DNA of 64,000 nucleotides from contig DASYDW010000056.1 of the NCBI GenBank assembly GCA_036499395.1, forward strand, positions 1 to 64,000. The letters are read 5' to 3'. The position numbers were made by a program, and so were the translations under genes. Shown here piece by piece: positions 26,676-34,616 of the stretch (within the stretch, counting starts at the first letter, position 1; the number at the start of each line of letters is the position of its first letter). The notes under the pieces are model-generated. The model saw nothing but the letters and a program-made list of their open reading frames with translations, was not told the DNA's origin and searched no databases. The stretch comes from Pirellulales bacterium (GTDB taxonomy: Bacteria > Planctomycetota > Planctomycetia > Pirellulales > JACPPG01).

Positions 26676-26885
26676 GTGAATGACCTTCGTTCCCGCTTCG
26701 GAGCCAATCTGAGGAAAGTCCGAGTGGCAAAGGGCTTTTCGCAGGAAGCCCTCGCCGACAGGGCCGATTTGCATCGGACGTACGTGAGTAGCGTTGAGCG
26801 GGGCGAAAGGAATGTCACTCTCGAAACAATCGAGAAGCTTGCCGTGGCCCTGAGCGTTTCCATGGCAAAGCTCATGCCCGACTAA
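26676..26885 (+). CDS. Controller (C) protein of the restriction-modification system, XRE family
   Basis: A 69-residue helix-turn-helix protein: FGANLRKVRVAKGFSQEALA, then LHRTYVSSVERGERNVTLET, which is the standard XRE/C-protein fold. C-proteins delay endonuclease synthesis until methylation is established. Start is GTG 26676. The stop TAA shares one base with the endonuclease start (TAATG), the overlap seen for controller and endonuclease genes in PvuII-type systems. Confidence 0.88.
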   Translation: MNDLRSRFGANLRKVRVAKGFSQEALADRADLHRTYVSSVERGERNVTLETIEKLAVALSVSMAKLMPD

Positions 26886-27418
26886 TGAGGGACGGACAGT
26901 TCGTGGGTTCGAAGAAGCGCAAATTGCCGATTTTCCGGCACCACGCCGATAAGGCAGAATTGGACGCTCTTTTCCCACACTTGCGCGCGCTCCAAGTGCT
27001 TGCACTACGCCATGGTATACGCGACGTCTTTCAAGACAATGGCGGAAAGTACCTACAGCTCGCGCTCGTTACCGGACTGCGGCTGCTAAAGCCTCGCGAA
27101 GGAAACGATGCGGTCGACGAATCCGGGCGCGAGTACGAAATCAAGACCTTAAATGCCGACGTCGTTAAGAGCTTCACGACACACCATCACCTAAACCCGA
27201 CAATCCTAAAAAAATACCGGTCCGTTGATTGGATCTTCGCGGTTTATCGTGGGATCGAACTCGAAGCTGTCTACTATTTGCCGGTGTCGTCTTTAGAACC
27301 GTTCTTTTTGCAATGGGAATCCAAATGGAACGCCTCTCAAAAGGACATTAATAATCCGAAGATCCCGCTAAACTTCGTCGAACAGAAAGGGCAGCGGATT
27401 TATCCGCCACGCACCTGA
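26885..27418 (+). CDS. PvuII-like type II restriction endonuclease
   Basis: A 177-residue endonuclease aligned from memory with R.PvuII at a constant offset of 17 residues. The catalytic D-x9-E-x-K set is Asp75, Glu85 and Lys87 (GNDAVDESGREYEIK). The histidine run THHH at 99-102 matches the PvuII His83-85 region, and DINNPKIP matches its base-contact asparagines. FQDNGGK and VDWIFAVYRGIELEA are also conserved. It probably cuts CAGCTG to blunt ends. It has 17 extra N-terminal residues compared with R.PvuII and no later Met. Base composition is more A/T-rich than its neighbours. Confidence 0.93.
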   Translation: MRDGQFVGSKKRKLPIFRHHADKAELDALFPHLRALQVLALRHGIRDVFQDNGGKYLQLALVTGLRLLKPREGNDAVDESGREYEIKTLNADVVKSFTTHHHLNPTILKKYRSVDWIFAVYRGIELEAVYYLPVSSLEPFFLQWESKWNASQKDINNPKIPLNFVEQKGQRIYPPRT

Positions 27419-27495
27419 ACGAGCCAGGCAGCCTCTGCTGACACCTGACAAGCATTCGAAACGGCTCTCTCCAGATCGGCGAATCGAGCCCTCCC

Positions 27496-27918
27496 ATGAA
27501 AACCCTCACCAAAGAACTGTGGTTGGAAGTGCCTGAACGGCGGGCGATTGTTTCGATCCACCAGGAAGTGTCGCGGCTCGTCGCCGAGAGCGGCGTTCAG
27601 GATGGGCTGGTGCTCGTTAACGCGATGCACATCACGGCGAGCGTGTTTATTAACGACAACGAGTCGGGGCTGCATCACGACTACGAGGTGTGGCTCGAAA
27701 AGCTCGCACCATTTGATGCCTCGTCCAAGACGTACCATCACAATCGCACCGGCGAAGATAATGCCGACGCCCACATGAAGCGGCAAGTCATGGGACGCGA
27801 GGTCGTCGTGGCGATCACCAAAGGGCAACTCCACCTCGGCCCGTGGGAACACATCTTCTATTACGAGTTCGACGGCCGCCGCCGCAAACGCGTGCTCGTG
27901 AAAATTATCGGCGAGTAG
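27496..27918 (+). CDS. YjbQ / UPF0047 family protein
   Basis: A 140-residue protein of the UPF0047 family; members have weak thiamine-phosphate synthase activity, but the physiological role is unsettled. Key features are [43 protein letters not shown] and a C-terminal [16 protein letters not shown]. Length is normal. It comes straight after the restriction-modification island but resembles host genes in composition. Confidence 0.9.
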   Translation: MKTLTKELWLEVPERRAIVSIHQEVSRLVAESGVQDGLVLVNAMHITASVFINDNESGLHHDYEVWLEKLAPFDASSKTYHHNRTGEDNADAHMKRQVMGREVVVAITKGQLHLGPWEHIFYYEFDGRRRKRVLVKIIGE

Positions 27919-27926
27919 CAGCATCA

Positions 27927-27993
27927 AGCGCCTGTGGCGCGGTCACCGTTAACCGCCTGCGGCCCCGGGCTCACAGAGCCCGGCTACAGAAGA
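27927..27993 (+). repeat. Intergenic repeat with one hairpin, partial copy of the dispersed element
   Basis: The first part matches bases 12337-12359. The second part, CCCCGGGCTCACAGAGCCCGGCTACAGA region at 27963-27990, is a hairpin whose reverse complement begins TGTAGCCGGG like the first arm of copies A and B. Thus one arm of the element is present without the other. Confidence 0.5.
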
Positions 27994-28186
27994 GGCAGCC
28001 GAAGGATTCGATCGCGATCGATTAGCTGGCATGGGCATGCTGTCGCCGGATGCGATCAACCGCACGTGCTGGCACCACGTGTCGAAAACGTCAGCCAATC
28101 GCGCTCGCCTGCGATTGTCGTGACGGGTTAAAACAGCCGGGCGTGCTTCTGGAGAATTTCAGCCCTGCCAACGAAGGAACGTACTG

Positions 28187-28546
28187 ATGCAGACTCTTCG
28201 CACAACGAATTATCACAAATGGATTCTCGCCGCCGCGATCGCGCTGACCTTGGGCGGCACCTTGCTGATGGCCGATCGATATGTCGGTCACGCTGTGGCC
28301 GCGCCCGAGAAACCGGTCGGCGATCATTGGCAGAACTTCGATGGCCATTGGAGCTACTGGCACGAAGGGGACAAGCGCTGGTACTACACCGACGGCAAAC
28401 ATTGGTACTACAACAACGGCACGAGCTGGGCCGTCTATCAATTCGACAAGCTGTTCGGTCTGAACGGCTTTCACCACGGCGACTATCATCCGCCGGGACC
28501 CGAAGTGAAGGTCGTCGTCCCCACGCACAGCGTGTGGCATCGGTAA
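28187..28546 (+). CDS. Small secreted Trp/Tyr/His-rich protein
   Basis: A 119-residue protein. The N-terminus KWILAAAIALTLGGTLLMAD is a signal peptide or anchor, and AAPEKP after it could be the mature start. The rest is unusually aromatic: short units such as HWSYWHEGDKRWYYT and KHWYYNNGTSW repeat a GxxWYY pattern. A histidine-rich end follows (FHHGDYHPPG). AAGGAA lies ahead of ATG 28187, and a strong terminator follows, so it is probably a single-gene transcript. No known family is recognised; carbohydrate or wall binding would suit the aromatic repeats but is a guess. Confidence 0.7.
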   Translation: MQTLRTTNYHKWILAAAIALTLGGTLLMADRYVGHAVAAPEKPVGDHWQNFDGHWSYWHEGDKRWYYTDGKHWYYNNGTSWAVYQFDKLFGLNGFHHGDYHPPGPEVKVVVPTHSVWHR

Positions 28547-28606
28547 ACGAACTAGACGATCGATTGGCCGATGGCCCATCGAAGCGACGGTAACACGAAA
28601 CTGCAT

Positions 28607-28642
28607 AGGGACCGCTCACGAACGTGACGCGGTCCCTTTTTT
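28607..28642 (+). terminator. Rho-independent terminator
   Basis: Left arm AGGGACCGC with a TCAC extension, right arm GTGA plus a bulged C and GCGGTCCCT, then six T. It ends the small secreted aromatic-rich gene. Confidence 0.85.
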
Positions 28643-28780
28643 GTTGATAGGGGGCGGCGGAACGGCCCTGCCCCCTGCCTTGTTCCGCTGGGGCAGCGCG
28701 GATAACTTACGGGTTCGCTGGCGGCGCCCCGGGCGGATGGGGGGCCGGACCATAATTCTTTGCTCCCAAGCGAACGCTGG

Positions 28781-28816
28781 CCCTCACCCTTCCCTCTCCC
28801 AGAGGGAGAGGGGTTT
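28781..28816 (+). repeat. Intergenic hairpin repeat CCCTCACCCT..., copy 1
   Basis: A 36-base unit with a 9-bp hairpin (CCCTCTCCC - AGA - GGGAGAGGG) and a T-rich end. The same unit recurs at 30244-30279, so the two flank the aminotransferase gene. The remainder of the 28547-28951 gap holds the upstream terminator and no gene that I can support. Confidence 0.6.
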
Positions 28817-28951
28817 TGATGGCGGCGCTCTCACCTTTACGAGGTGTGGCGAACGAGGACAGTTTGGGCGCGGCGCCGAACGCCAGCGTTCGGCAGTATC
28901 AATATCTAAACATCACGCAAATACAACGCACGTCCCATCAAAAAGATCATC

Positions 28952-30184
28952 ATGAGCGATCCCTATTTTCAATCCCTGTTCGCCGAGCGCATCGGCGGGG
29001 CCAATTACGGCAAGGGAACCGAGATCTATAAGTTCGAAAAGATCAAACGCGCTAAGCGCAAGGCTCTGGCCGACCATCCCGAGCGGAAGCTGGTCGATTT
29101 CGGCATCGGCGAAAATGACGAAATGGCCCCCGAGTCGATCCGCGCCCTGATGACGCGCGAGATCAATCAGCCGGCCAATCGCGGTTATGCAGATAATGGC
29201 GTGGCCGAATTCAAAGAATCGGTCGCCCGGCTGATGAAGCGCCGCTTCGGCGTCGAGCTCGATCCGGCCACCGAAGTGAACCATTGCATTGGCTCAAAAA
29301 CGGCGCTGGCCATGTTGCCGGCCGCCTTCATCAATCCCGGCGACGTCACGCTGATGACCGTCCCTGGCTACCCGGTGGCCGGCACGCATACCAAGTATTA
29401 CGGCGGCGAAGTGTATCGACTGCCGCTCAAGGAAGAGAACGGCTTTCTGCCCGACCTGGAATCGATCCCGGCCGACATCGTGCGGCGTGCCAAGCTGCTG
29501 GTGATCAACTACCCGAACAGCCCGACCGGTCGCGTCGCCACGCGTGATTTCTACTCGCGCGTGATCGATTTCGCCAAGCGCAATCAGATCGTGGTCGTGC
29601 AGGACGCGGCGCACATCTTCCTGAGCTACGACGGAGAGCCGCTCAGCTTTTTGTCAGTGCCTGGCGCGAAGGACGTGGGCGTCGAAGTCCACTCGCTGTC
29701 GAAGGGCTATCACATGATCGGCTGGCGGCTGGGCTGGGTCTGTGGCAATGCCAAGATCGTGCAGGCGTTGGCCGATATTAAGGACAACAGCGACTCGGGC
29801 CAGTTCATCGCCATTCAAAAAGCCGGCGCCGCGGCGCTCGACGACGATAACATCACGGCCCAGGTGCGTAAGAAATACGAGCGCCGCTTGCGGAAGCTGG
29901 TCGACGTGCTGACTCGCTGCGGCTTCGATTGCAAAATGCCGGGCGGGACCTACTTCCTGTACACGCGCAGCCCGAAGGGAATCAAGAACGGCCCGCAATT
30001 CGACACGGCCGAGGCGGCCAGCCAGTACCTGATCACCGAACATTCGATCTGCACAGTCCCGTGGGACGATGCCGGCGCGTATCTGCGATTCTCGGTCACG
30101 TACGAAGGCGCGGACGAAGCGGCCGAAGACGCATTGATGGCCGAGACCGAAAAACGTCTGCAGCAGATTCAGCCGGTTTTTTGA
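28952..30184 (+). CDS. dapL: LL-diaminopimelate aminotransferase
   Basis: PLP enzyme of 410 residues that makes LL-diaminopimelate from tetrahydrodipicolinate in one step for lysine and peptidoglycan synthesis. Diagnostic segments include LVDFGIGENDEMAP, ANRGYADNGVAEFKES, INYPNSPTGRVA and the PLP lysine at Lys251 in SLSKGYHMIGWR. The DapL route is known in planctomycetes and chlamydiae. ATG 28952 is the natural start; the ribosome binding site is weak. Hairpin repeats lie on both sides. Confidence 0.93.
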   Translation: MSDPYFQSLFAERIGGANYGKGTEIYKFEKIKRAKRKALADHPERKLVDFGIGENDEMAPESIRALMTREINQPANRGYADNGVAEFKESVARLMKRRFGVELDPATEVNHCIGSKTALAMLPAAFINPGDVTLMTVPGYPVAGTHTKYYGGEVYRLPLKEENGFLPDLESIPADIVRRAKLLVINYPNSPTGRVATRDFYSRVIDFAKRNQIVVVQDAAHIFLSYDGEPLSFLSVPGAKDVGVEVHSLSKGYHMIGWRLGWVCGNAKIVQALADIKDNSDSGQFIAIQKAGAAALDDDNITAQVRKKYERRLRKLVDVLTRCGFDCKMPGGTYFLYTRSPKGIKNGPQFDTAEAASQYLITEHSICTVPWDDAGAYLRFSVTYEGADEAAEDALMAETEKRLQQIQPVF

Positions 30185-30243
30185 AGCTGCTGACTTGGAC
30201 CCAGCGGCGGCGTGCTCGGTGTCGTCGAGCTGACCTCGCAGCA

Positions 30244-30279
30244 CCCTCACCCTGACTTCTCCCAGAGGGAGAGGGGTTT
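30244..30279 (+). repeat. Intergenic hairpin repeat CCCTCACCCT..., copy 2
   Basis: Second copy of the 36-base unit at 28781, with CCCAGAGGGAGAGGGGTTT unchanged and a few differences in the left arm. It lies between the convergent dapL and thioesterase genes and may act as a terminator. Confidence 0.6.
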
Positions 30280-30339
30280 CTCACGCCCGTACCCTACCGC
30301 CTGCGATTCAAACGAGAATCTGTCGGCGCGACGGCGCGA

Positions 30340-30810
30340 TCACTCTTTCTTCAACTTGTCGCGTGTGACGACCATGTAAATCGAATCGCCGCGGGCGACT
30401 TCTTTGCCGTCTTCGCTGCGGACGATGCTCTCGGCATGAATGATCTGCCGGCCGGAGCGCGTGACTGTCGATTCGCAATAGAGCGTTCCTTCGGACACCG
30501 GGCGAAAGAACTTCACGCGCAAGTCGATCGACACGATGGCCGCGTTGCCGTCGTGCAAATGCACGTTCGTTAGCAGGATGGCGTGCGCGATGCCCGTGTC
30601 GATCAGCGTGGCGATGATGCCACCGTGCATGATCATGGCAGGCTGCGTCAGATCGGGCCGGTATTGGATCTTCAGCATCGACCAGCCTGGCCGCATGTCG
30701 ACGATTTCCATGCCGATCAACTTGAAGAACGGCCAGTCGCGGGCTTTTTCCAGAATGGCCTCGCGCGCTTTTAGCACCGCGGGATCGTCAGGCAGCTCGG
30801 GGGCGGTCAT
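30340..30810 (-). CDS. PaaI-type hotdog thioesterase
   Basis: A 156-residue hotdog-fold acyl-CoA thioesterase. The signature MHGGIIATLIDTGIAHAI carries the expected HGG loop and the catalytic Asp on the long helix. VSIDLRVKFFRPV and the later VTRSGRQIIHAES are usual core strands. Cytosolic. GGAG lies nine bases upstream of ATG 30810. The acyl substrate is unknown. Confidence 0.87.
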   Translation of the reverse strand: MTAPELPDDPAVLKAREAILEKARDWPFFKLIGMEIVDMRPGWSMLKIQYRPDLTQPAMIMHGGIIATLIDTGIAHAILLTNVHLHDGNAAIVSIDLRVKFFRPVSEGTLYCESTVTRSGRQIIHAESIVRSEDGKEVARGDSIYMVVTRDKLKKE

Positions 30811-31016
30811 GCAATCATGCTCCGAGGAGAGTCATAAACGTGGGTTTGGTCGTATGGTAGGCGACGATCAGATGCCCGGCCAGTGTCGAAGAAACGCCTA
30901 ATAAGAATGAGCCTGCCGCGGCACTTCACTCTCGTCGCAGGCGCCCCATAATACAGCCGGACACTTTCGCAGCCCCTGTCCATTCCTCGCGCGCTCGAAT
31001 CACGGAAGTTCTCGCT

Positions 31017-32432
31017 ATGAAAATGTTTCTCGCCGGTCGCTGGCTTGATAAAGCACAACAATCGCAGGTCAAGAATCCGTTCGATGGGTCGGTGATCGAT
31101 ACCGTACCCAAGGCGGATGCGGCCGACGTCGAAGCGGCGCTGGCCGGCGCCGTAAACGGCGCCGCCGACATGCGCGGCACGACGGGCTATCAGCGGTACG
31201 AAATTCTGCACCGCGCTAGCGAGATCATGCGGACTCGCGCCGACGAACTCGGCCGGCTGATCAGCCAGGAGGAAGGTAAGACGCTGGCCGAGGGACGGGG
31301 CGAAGCGCTGCGTGCAGTCGAGACGATGGAACTCTCGGCCGAAGAAGCCAAGCGCATCTCGGGCGAGCTACTGCCGCTCGACGGCGCATCAGGGGGCGCC
31401 GGAAAGTTGGGCTTCACCTTGCGCGTACCGTGTGGCGTGGTGGTCGCGATCTCGCCGTTCAACTTTCCGCTGAACCTGGTGTGCCACAAAGTCGGACCGG
31501 CGCTGGCTGCGGGGAACGCCGTGGTTTGCAAACCGGCCAGCGATACGCCACTGTCGGCGCTCAAGCTGACCGAGATTTTGCTCGAAGCCGGGCTGCCTCC
31601 CTCGGGCATCGCCTGCCTCACCGGCGCGGGCGGCGAGATCGGCGGGGCGCTCGCCCGCGATCCGCGCGTGCGCAAGATCAGTTTCACCGGCAGCCGTGAC
31701 GTGGGCGAGAAGCTGTGCCAAACGGCCGGGCTGAAACGCGTCACAATGGAACTCGGCTCGAATAGCCCGCTGATCGTCATGCACGACGCCGACCTGGCCA
31801 AGGTGGCCCGTGCGACCGTAACAACGGGCTACGGCAATGCGGGGCAAGTTTGCATATCGACGCAACGCGTGATTGTGATGGACAAAGTATACGACCAATT
31901 TCTCGACGTGCTGCAGCCGCAGGTGGCGGCATTGCGCATCGGTGATCAGCTCGATCCGCAAACGCAAATGGGCCCGATGATCCGCGAATCCGATGCCCAG
32001 CGCGTCGAGCAATGGATCGTTGACGCGGCTGCCGGCGGCGCGCGCGTTCTGGCCGGCGGCAAGCGCCAAGGCTCGTTGGTCGAGCCGACGCTCGTGGCCG
32101 ATGTTCGCCCTGACATGCGTATCAGTTGCGACGAATTATTCGGACCAGCTGTGGCCGTGACGCGCGCCGCGAACATCGATGAAGCAATCCGTCTGGCCAA
32201 CGACACCAACTACGGGCTCAGCGCTGGCATCTTTACGCAGAACATCGATTGGGCGATTCGTTTTGCCCGCGAGGTCGAGTCGGGCAATCTGCACATCAAT
32301 TGGGGGCCAGGCTGGCGCGCGGACCTGATGCCCTACGGCGGGCTGAAAGAAAGCGGCATGGGCAAGGAAGGTCCGAAGTACGCGATCGCCGAGATGACCG
32401 AGTTGAAAACAGTCGTGATCCACAGCAGCTAG
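31017..32432 (+). CDS. NAD(P)-dependent aldehyde dehydrogenase
   Basis: A 471-residue ALDH-superfamily enzyme that oxidises an aldehyde to an acid. Active-site residues are Glu245 (MELGSNSP) and the nucleophile Cys279 (GNAGQVCIST). ISPFNFPLNLV and FTGSRDVGE form the cofactor site; NWGPGWRADLMPYGGLKESG near the end is typical of the lactaldehyde/glyceraldehyde-3-phosphate group. Slightly shorter than many ALDHs but no motif is missing. GGAAG lies eight bases before ATG 31017. Confidence 0.92.
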   Translation: MKMFLAGRWLDKAQQSQVKNPFDGSVIDTVPKADAADVEAALAGAVNGAADMRGTTGYQRYEILHRASEIMRTRADELGRLISQEEGKTLAEGRGEALRAVETMELSAEEAKRISGELLPLDGASGGAGKLGFTLRVPCGVVVAISPFNFPLNLVCHKVGPALAAGNAVVCKPASDTPLSALKLTEILLEAGLPPSGIACLTGAGGEIGGALARDPRVRKISFTGSRDVGEKLCQTAGLKRVTMELGSNSPLIVMHDADLAKVARATVTTGYGNAGQVCISTQRVIVMDKVYDQFLDVLQPQVAALRIGDQLDPQTQMGPMIRESDAQRVEQWIVDAAAGGARVLAGGKRQGSLVEPTLVADVRPDMRISCDELFGPAVAVTRAANIDEAIRLANDTNYGLSAGIFTQNIDWAIRFAREVESGNLHINWGPGWRADLMPYGGLKESGMGKEGPKYAIAEMTELKTVVIHSS

Positions 32433-32447
32433 TGGTCCGCCGCGGAA

Positions 32448-33092
32448 TCACGGTGCGAGAACGTCTCCGTCGATCTTCAACACGGTCGCCTCGAGACTCC
32501 AGCCGTCGAACCCCGCCGTCAGTTTCTCACCACTCTTCACGCGCTGGATGATACGTCCTTCGTTGGCCGTGATTTTTATGGACGTGGGATCCTCTTGTGG
32601 GACGCTGCTATTTCCCGACCAGCGGGCAGCAAGATCCAGCAAGACTTCTTCGCCTCCCAAGTCGACCACGGTTGCTGTGAACGAAGTGCCGGCCGTGAAC
32701 TCGCGAACAACCGGCGTCGTGGTGCCTGACTCCGAGATCTCGGCCACCATACGGCGCTCGACCGACGTGTCCGAAACCGTCACGCGCTCGCCATCGCGGA
32801 TCTTGAATCGCGGGCAGGGAATCTCGGTGATGACCGTCACTCCGGCCTGTCGGTCGCCGGGCTGAGACGGCGGGTCGCAACGTACCAGGCAATCAATAAA
32901 ACATTCGTGGTCGCCGGGCGAGCGCAGCGTCGCGACGTCCGGCACGCGCGTAATCTGGACCGAATCCGGCAGTTGGGCCGGAATTTTCGGGACCGCGGCG
33001 ACTTGCCGGGACTCCCCCTCCCCCGACGCCCAGGCAATAACCGCCACCAGACTGAGCACCCCCACGCCGGCAATCGCAATAATAGTTCGCAT
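32448..33092 (-). CDS. Secreted protein of unknown function
   Basis: A 214-residue protein with a clear signal peptide (TIIAIAGVGVLSLVAVIAWA). The mature part has a cysteine pair near HECFIDCLVRCD and a beta-rich C-terminal half (SFTATVVDLGGEEVLLDLAA) reminiscent of small strand-swap domains such as those in secretins, but no family is recognised. ATG 33092 has AGGA eight bases upstream. Convergent with the aldehyde dehydrogenase gene. Confidence 0.7.
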   Translation of the reverse strand: MRTIIAIAGVGVLSLVAVIAWASGEGESRQVAAVPKIPAQLPDSVQITRVPDVATLRSPGDHECFIDCLVRCDPPSQPGDRQAGVTVITEIPCPRFKIRDGERVTVSDTSVERRMVAEISESGTTTPVVREFTAGTSFTATVVDLGGEEVLLDLAARWSGNSSVPQEDPTSIKITANEGRIIQRVKSGEKLTAGFDGWSLEATVLKIDGDVLAP

Positions 33093-33530
33093 GCTTAACG
33101 TCCTGCGACTGGTGTCGAATTCCTGTCTCCCGGCCGGCGGCGATTGTAGAAGGCCCGGAAAACCCGGAGCAATACCAGCCCAGAACGACTGCATAGTTGA
33201 GAATCCGCGGCTCGCCTTCTGTAGCTGGCCTCTCCGAGGCCGAGGCTTTGTGGTTGTTCCGGGGTCGCAGACCCCCGGCTACAGTCCTGAACACCAGCCT
33301 CGGCATCTTGAACACGGTATCCTGGGCCAGCTATAGTCGAGGTTTCGGCAGGTGCCGTTCGGGCTCCACAGAGGCGCCGCGGCATCTCTAAAGCTGACGT
33401 GTACGAACTTTACGCTTAGTCAGTTCGTATCAGCTTGCAGTGCGGTACCGCTCGGGGGGGCATACTGCGCCTGCATCAGGCTCTGGGACGGGCCTGGTCC
33501 TGACCGCATTTCGTAAAACTGAGGGTCCTC
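33093..33530. other. Intergenic region upstream of the ABC transporter operon
   Basis: A 438-base gap between divergent genes. It holds the repeat at 33217-33286 and otherwise no frame with a believable start, composition or binding site. Promoters for both neighbours must lie here, but I see no strong sigma-70 match. Confidence 0.6.
33217..33286 (-). repeat. Dispersed two-hairpin intergenic repeat, copy B
   Basis: In reverse complement this begins CTGTAGCCGGGGGTCTGCGA and ends GGCCAGCTACAGAA, matching copy A at 22477 in both arms while the ~20-base middle differs. The ends are TGTAGC and GCTACA, so the element as a whole is also terminally inverted. Confidence 0.7.
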
Positions 33531-34460
33531 ATGCCTACGTTGACTCCGGCCCCAGGGGCACGCTCCCACCAGCCCTCGGCCGATCAGATTGTCGTCGAGA
33601 CGCGCAATCTTTCGAAAATCTATCGCGACTTTTGGGGCCGCCAGAAAGTGCGGGCCCTCAAGGCGCTCGACCTGGAAGTACGTCGCGGCGAGATCTTCGG
33701 ACTGCTGGGGCCCAACGGCTCGGGCAAGACGACCACGATCAAGCTGCTGCTGGGGCTGCTCTTTCCCACCAGCGGCGAAGCGTTGGTGTTCGGCAAGCCG
33801 GCGACCGACGTCACGAAGAACGAGCGGATTGGTTACCTGCCCGAGGAATCGTACCTGTACCGGTTCCTGAATGCCGAAGAGACGCTCGACTTCTACGGCC
33901 GGTTGTTCAACATGCCGTCGTCGGTGCGTAAGCAGCGCACGCAAGAATTGATCGACATGGTCGGCCTGCGTTGGGCGAAACGCCGCCAGTTGCGCGAATA
34001 TTCAAAAGGTATGACGCGCCGCATCGGCCTGGCCCAAGCCTTGATCAACGACCCCGAGCTGATCGTGCTGGACGAGCCGACCTCGGGCCTGGATCCGATC
34101 GGCACCCGCGAAATCAAAGACCTGATCCTGAAATTGCGCGACCAGGGGAAGACGGTGCTGCTGTGCAGCCACTTGCTGCCTGACGTGCAGGACGTTTGCG
34201 ATCGCATCGCCATCCTTTATCAGGGCGAATTGAAGGAGTTGGGACGCGTCGACACCCTGCTCAAGATGCGCGACGTCACCGAGATCCGCACGACGGCGCT
34301 CGACGATGCGGCCAAGGCCGAGATCGAAGCGGTGGTCCGGCGTCACCAGGGAAGCGTGCTGAAGATCGACAATCCGACCACGACCCTCGAAGAATTATTC
34401 CTGGGAATCGTGCGCGACAGCGAGGCACATCCCGGCCGCCGGCCCAACGAAAAGTCGTAG
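33531..34460 (+). CDS. ABC transporter ATP-binding protein
   Basis: A 309-residue ATPase. Walker A is [12 protein letters not shown], the signature is [15 protein letters not shown], and Walker B is [13 protein letters not shown], followed by the H-loop LLCSHLL. The long C-terminal extension of about 80 residues is common in ABC-2 type export ATPases. GAGGG sits six bases ahead of ATG 33531. It powers the permease encoded next. Confidence 0.93.
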   Translation: MPTLTPAPGARSHQPSADQIVVETRNLSKIYRDFWGRQKVRALKALDLEVRRGEIFGLLGPNGSGKTTTIKLLLGLLFPTSGEALVFGKPATDVTKNERIGYLPEESYLYRFLNAEETLDFYGRLFNMPSSVRKQRTQELIDMVGLRWAKRRQLREYSKGMTRRIGLAQALINDPELIVLDEPTSGLDPIGTREIKDLILKLRDQGKTVLLCSHLLPDVQDVCDRIAILYQGELKELGRVDTLLKMRDVTEIRTTALDDAAKAEIEAVVRRHQGSVLKIDNPTTTLEELFLGIVRDSEAHPGRRPNEKS

Positions 34461-34616
34461 TCCGCGGCGCGTACACGTTTTGATTTTGAGTTCGTAGCCT
34501 GATTACCGCAGAGTACCGCTTCTTTTCATGCGTAGTGATTCATCCTGCGGCGATCGATCTCGATCTTGATTTGTTATACATTTTTTTCATCCACCTAGTC
34601 CCTTTCGAACGCGTTC

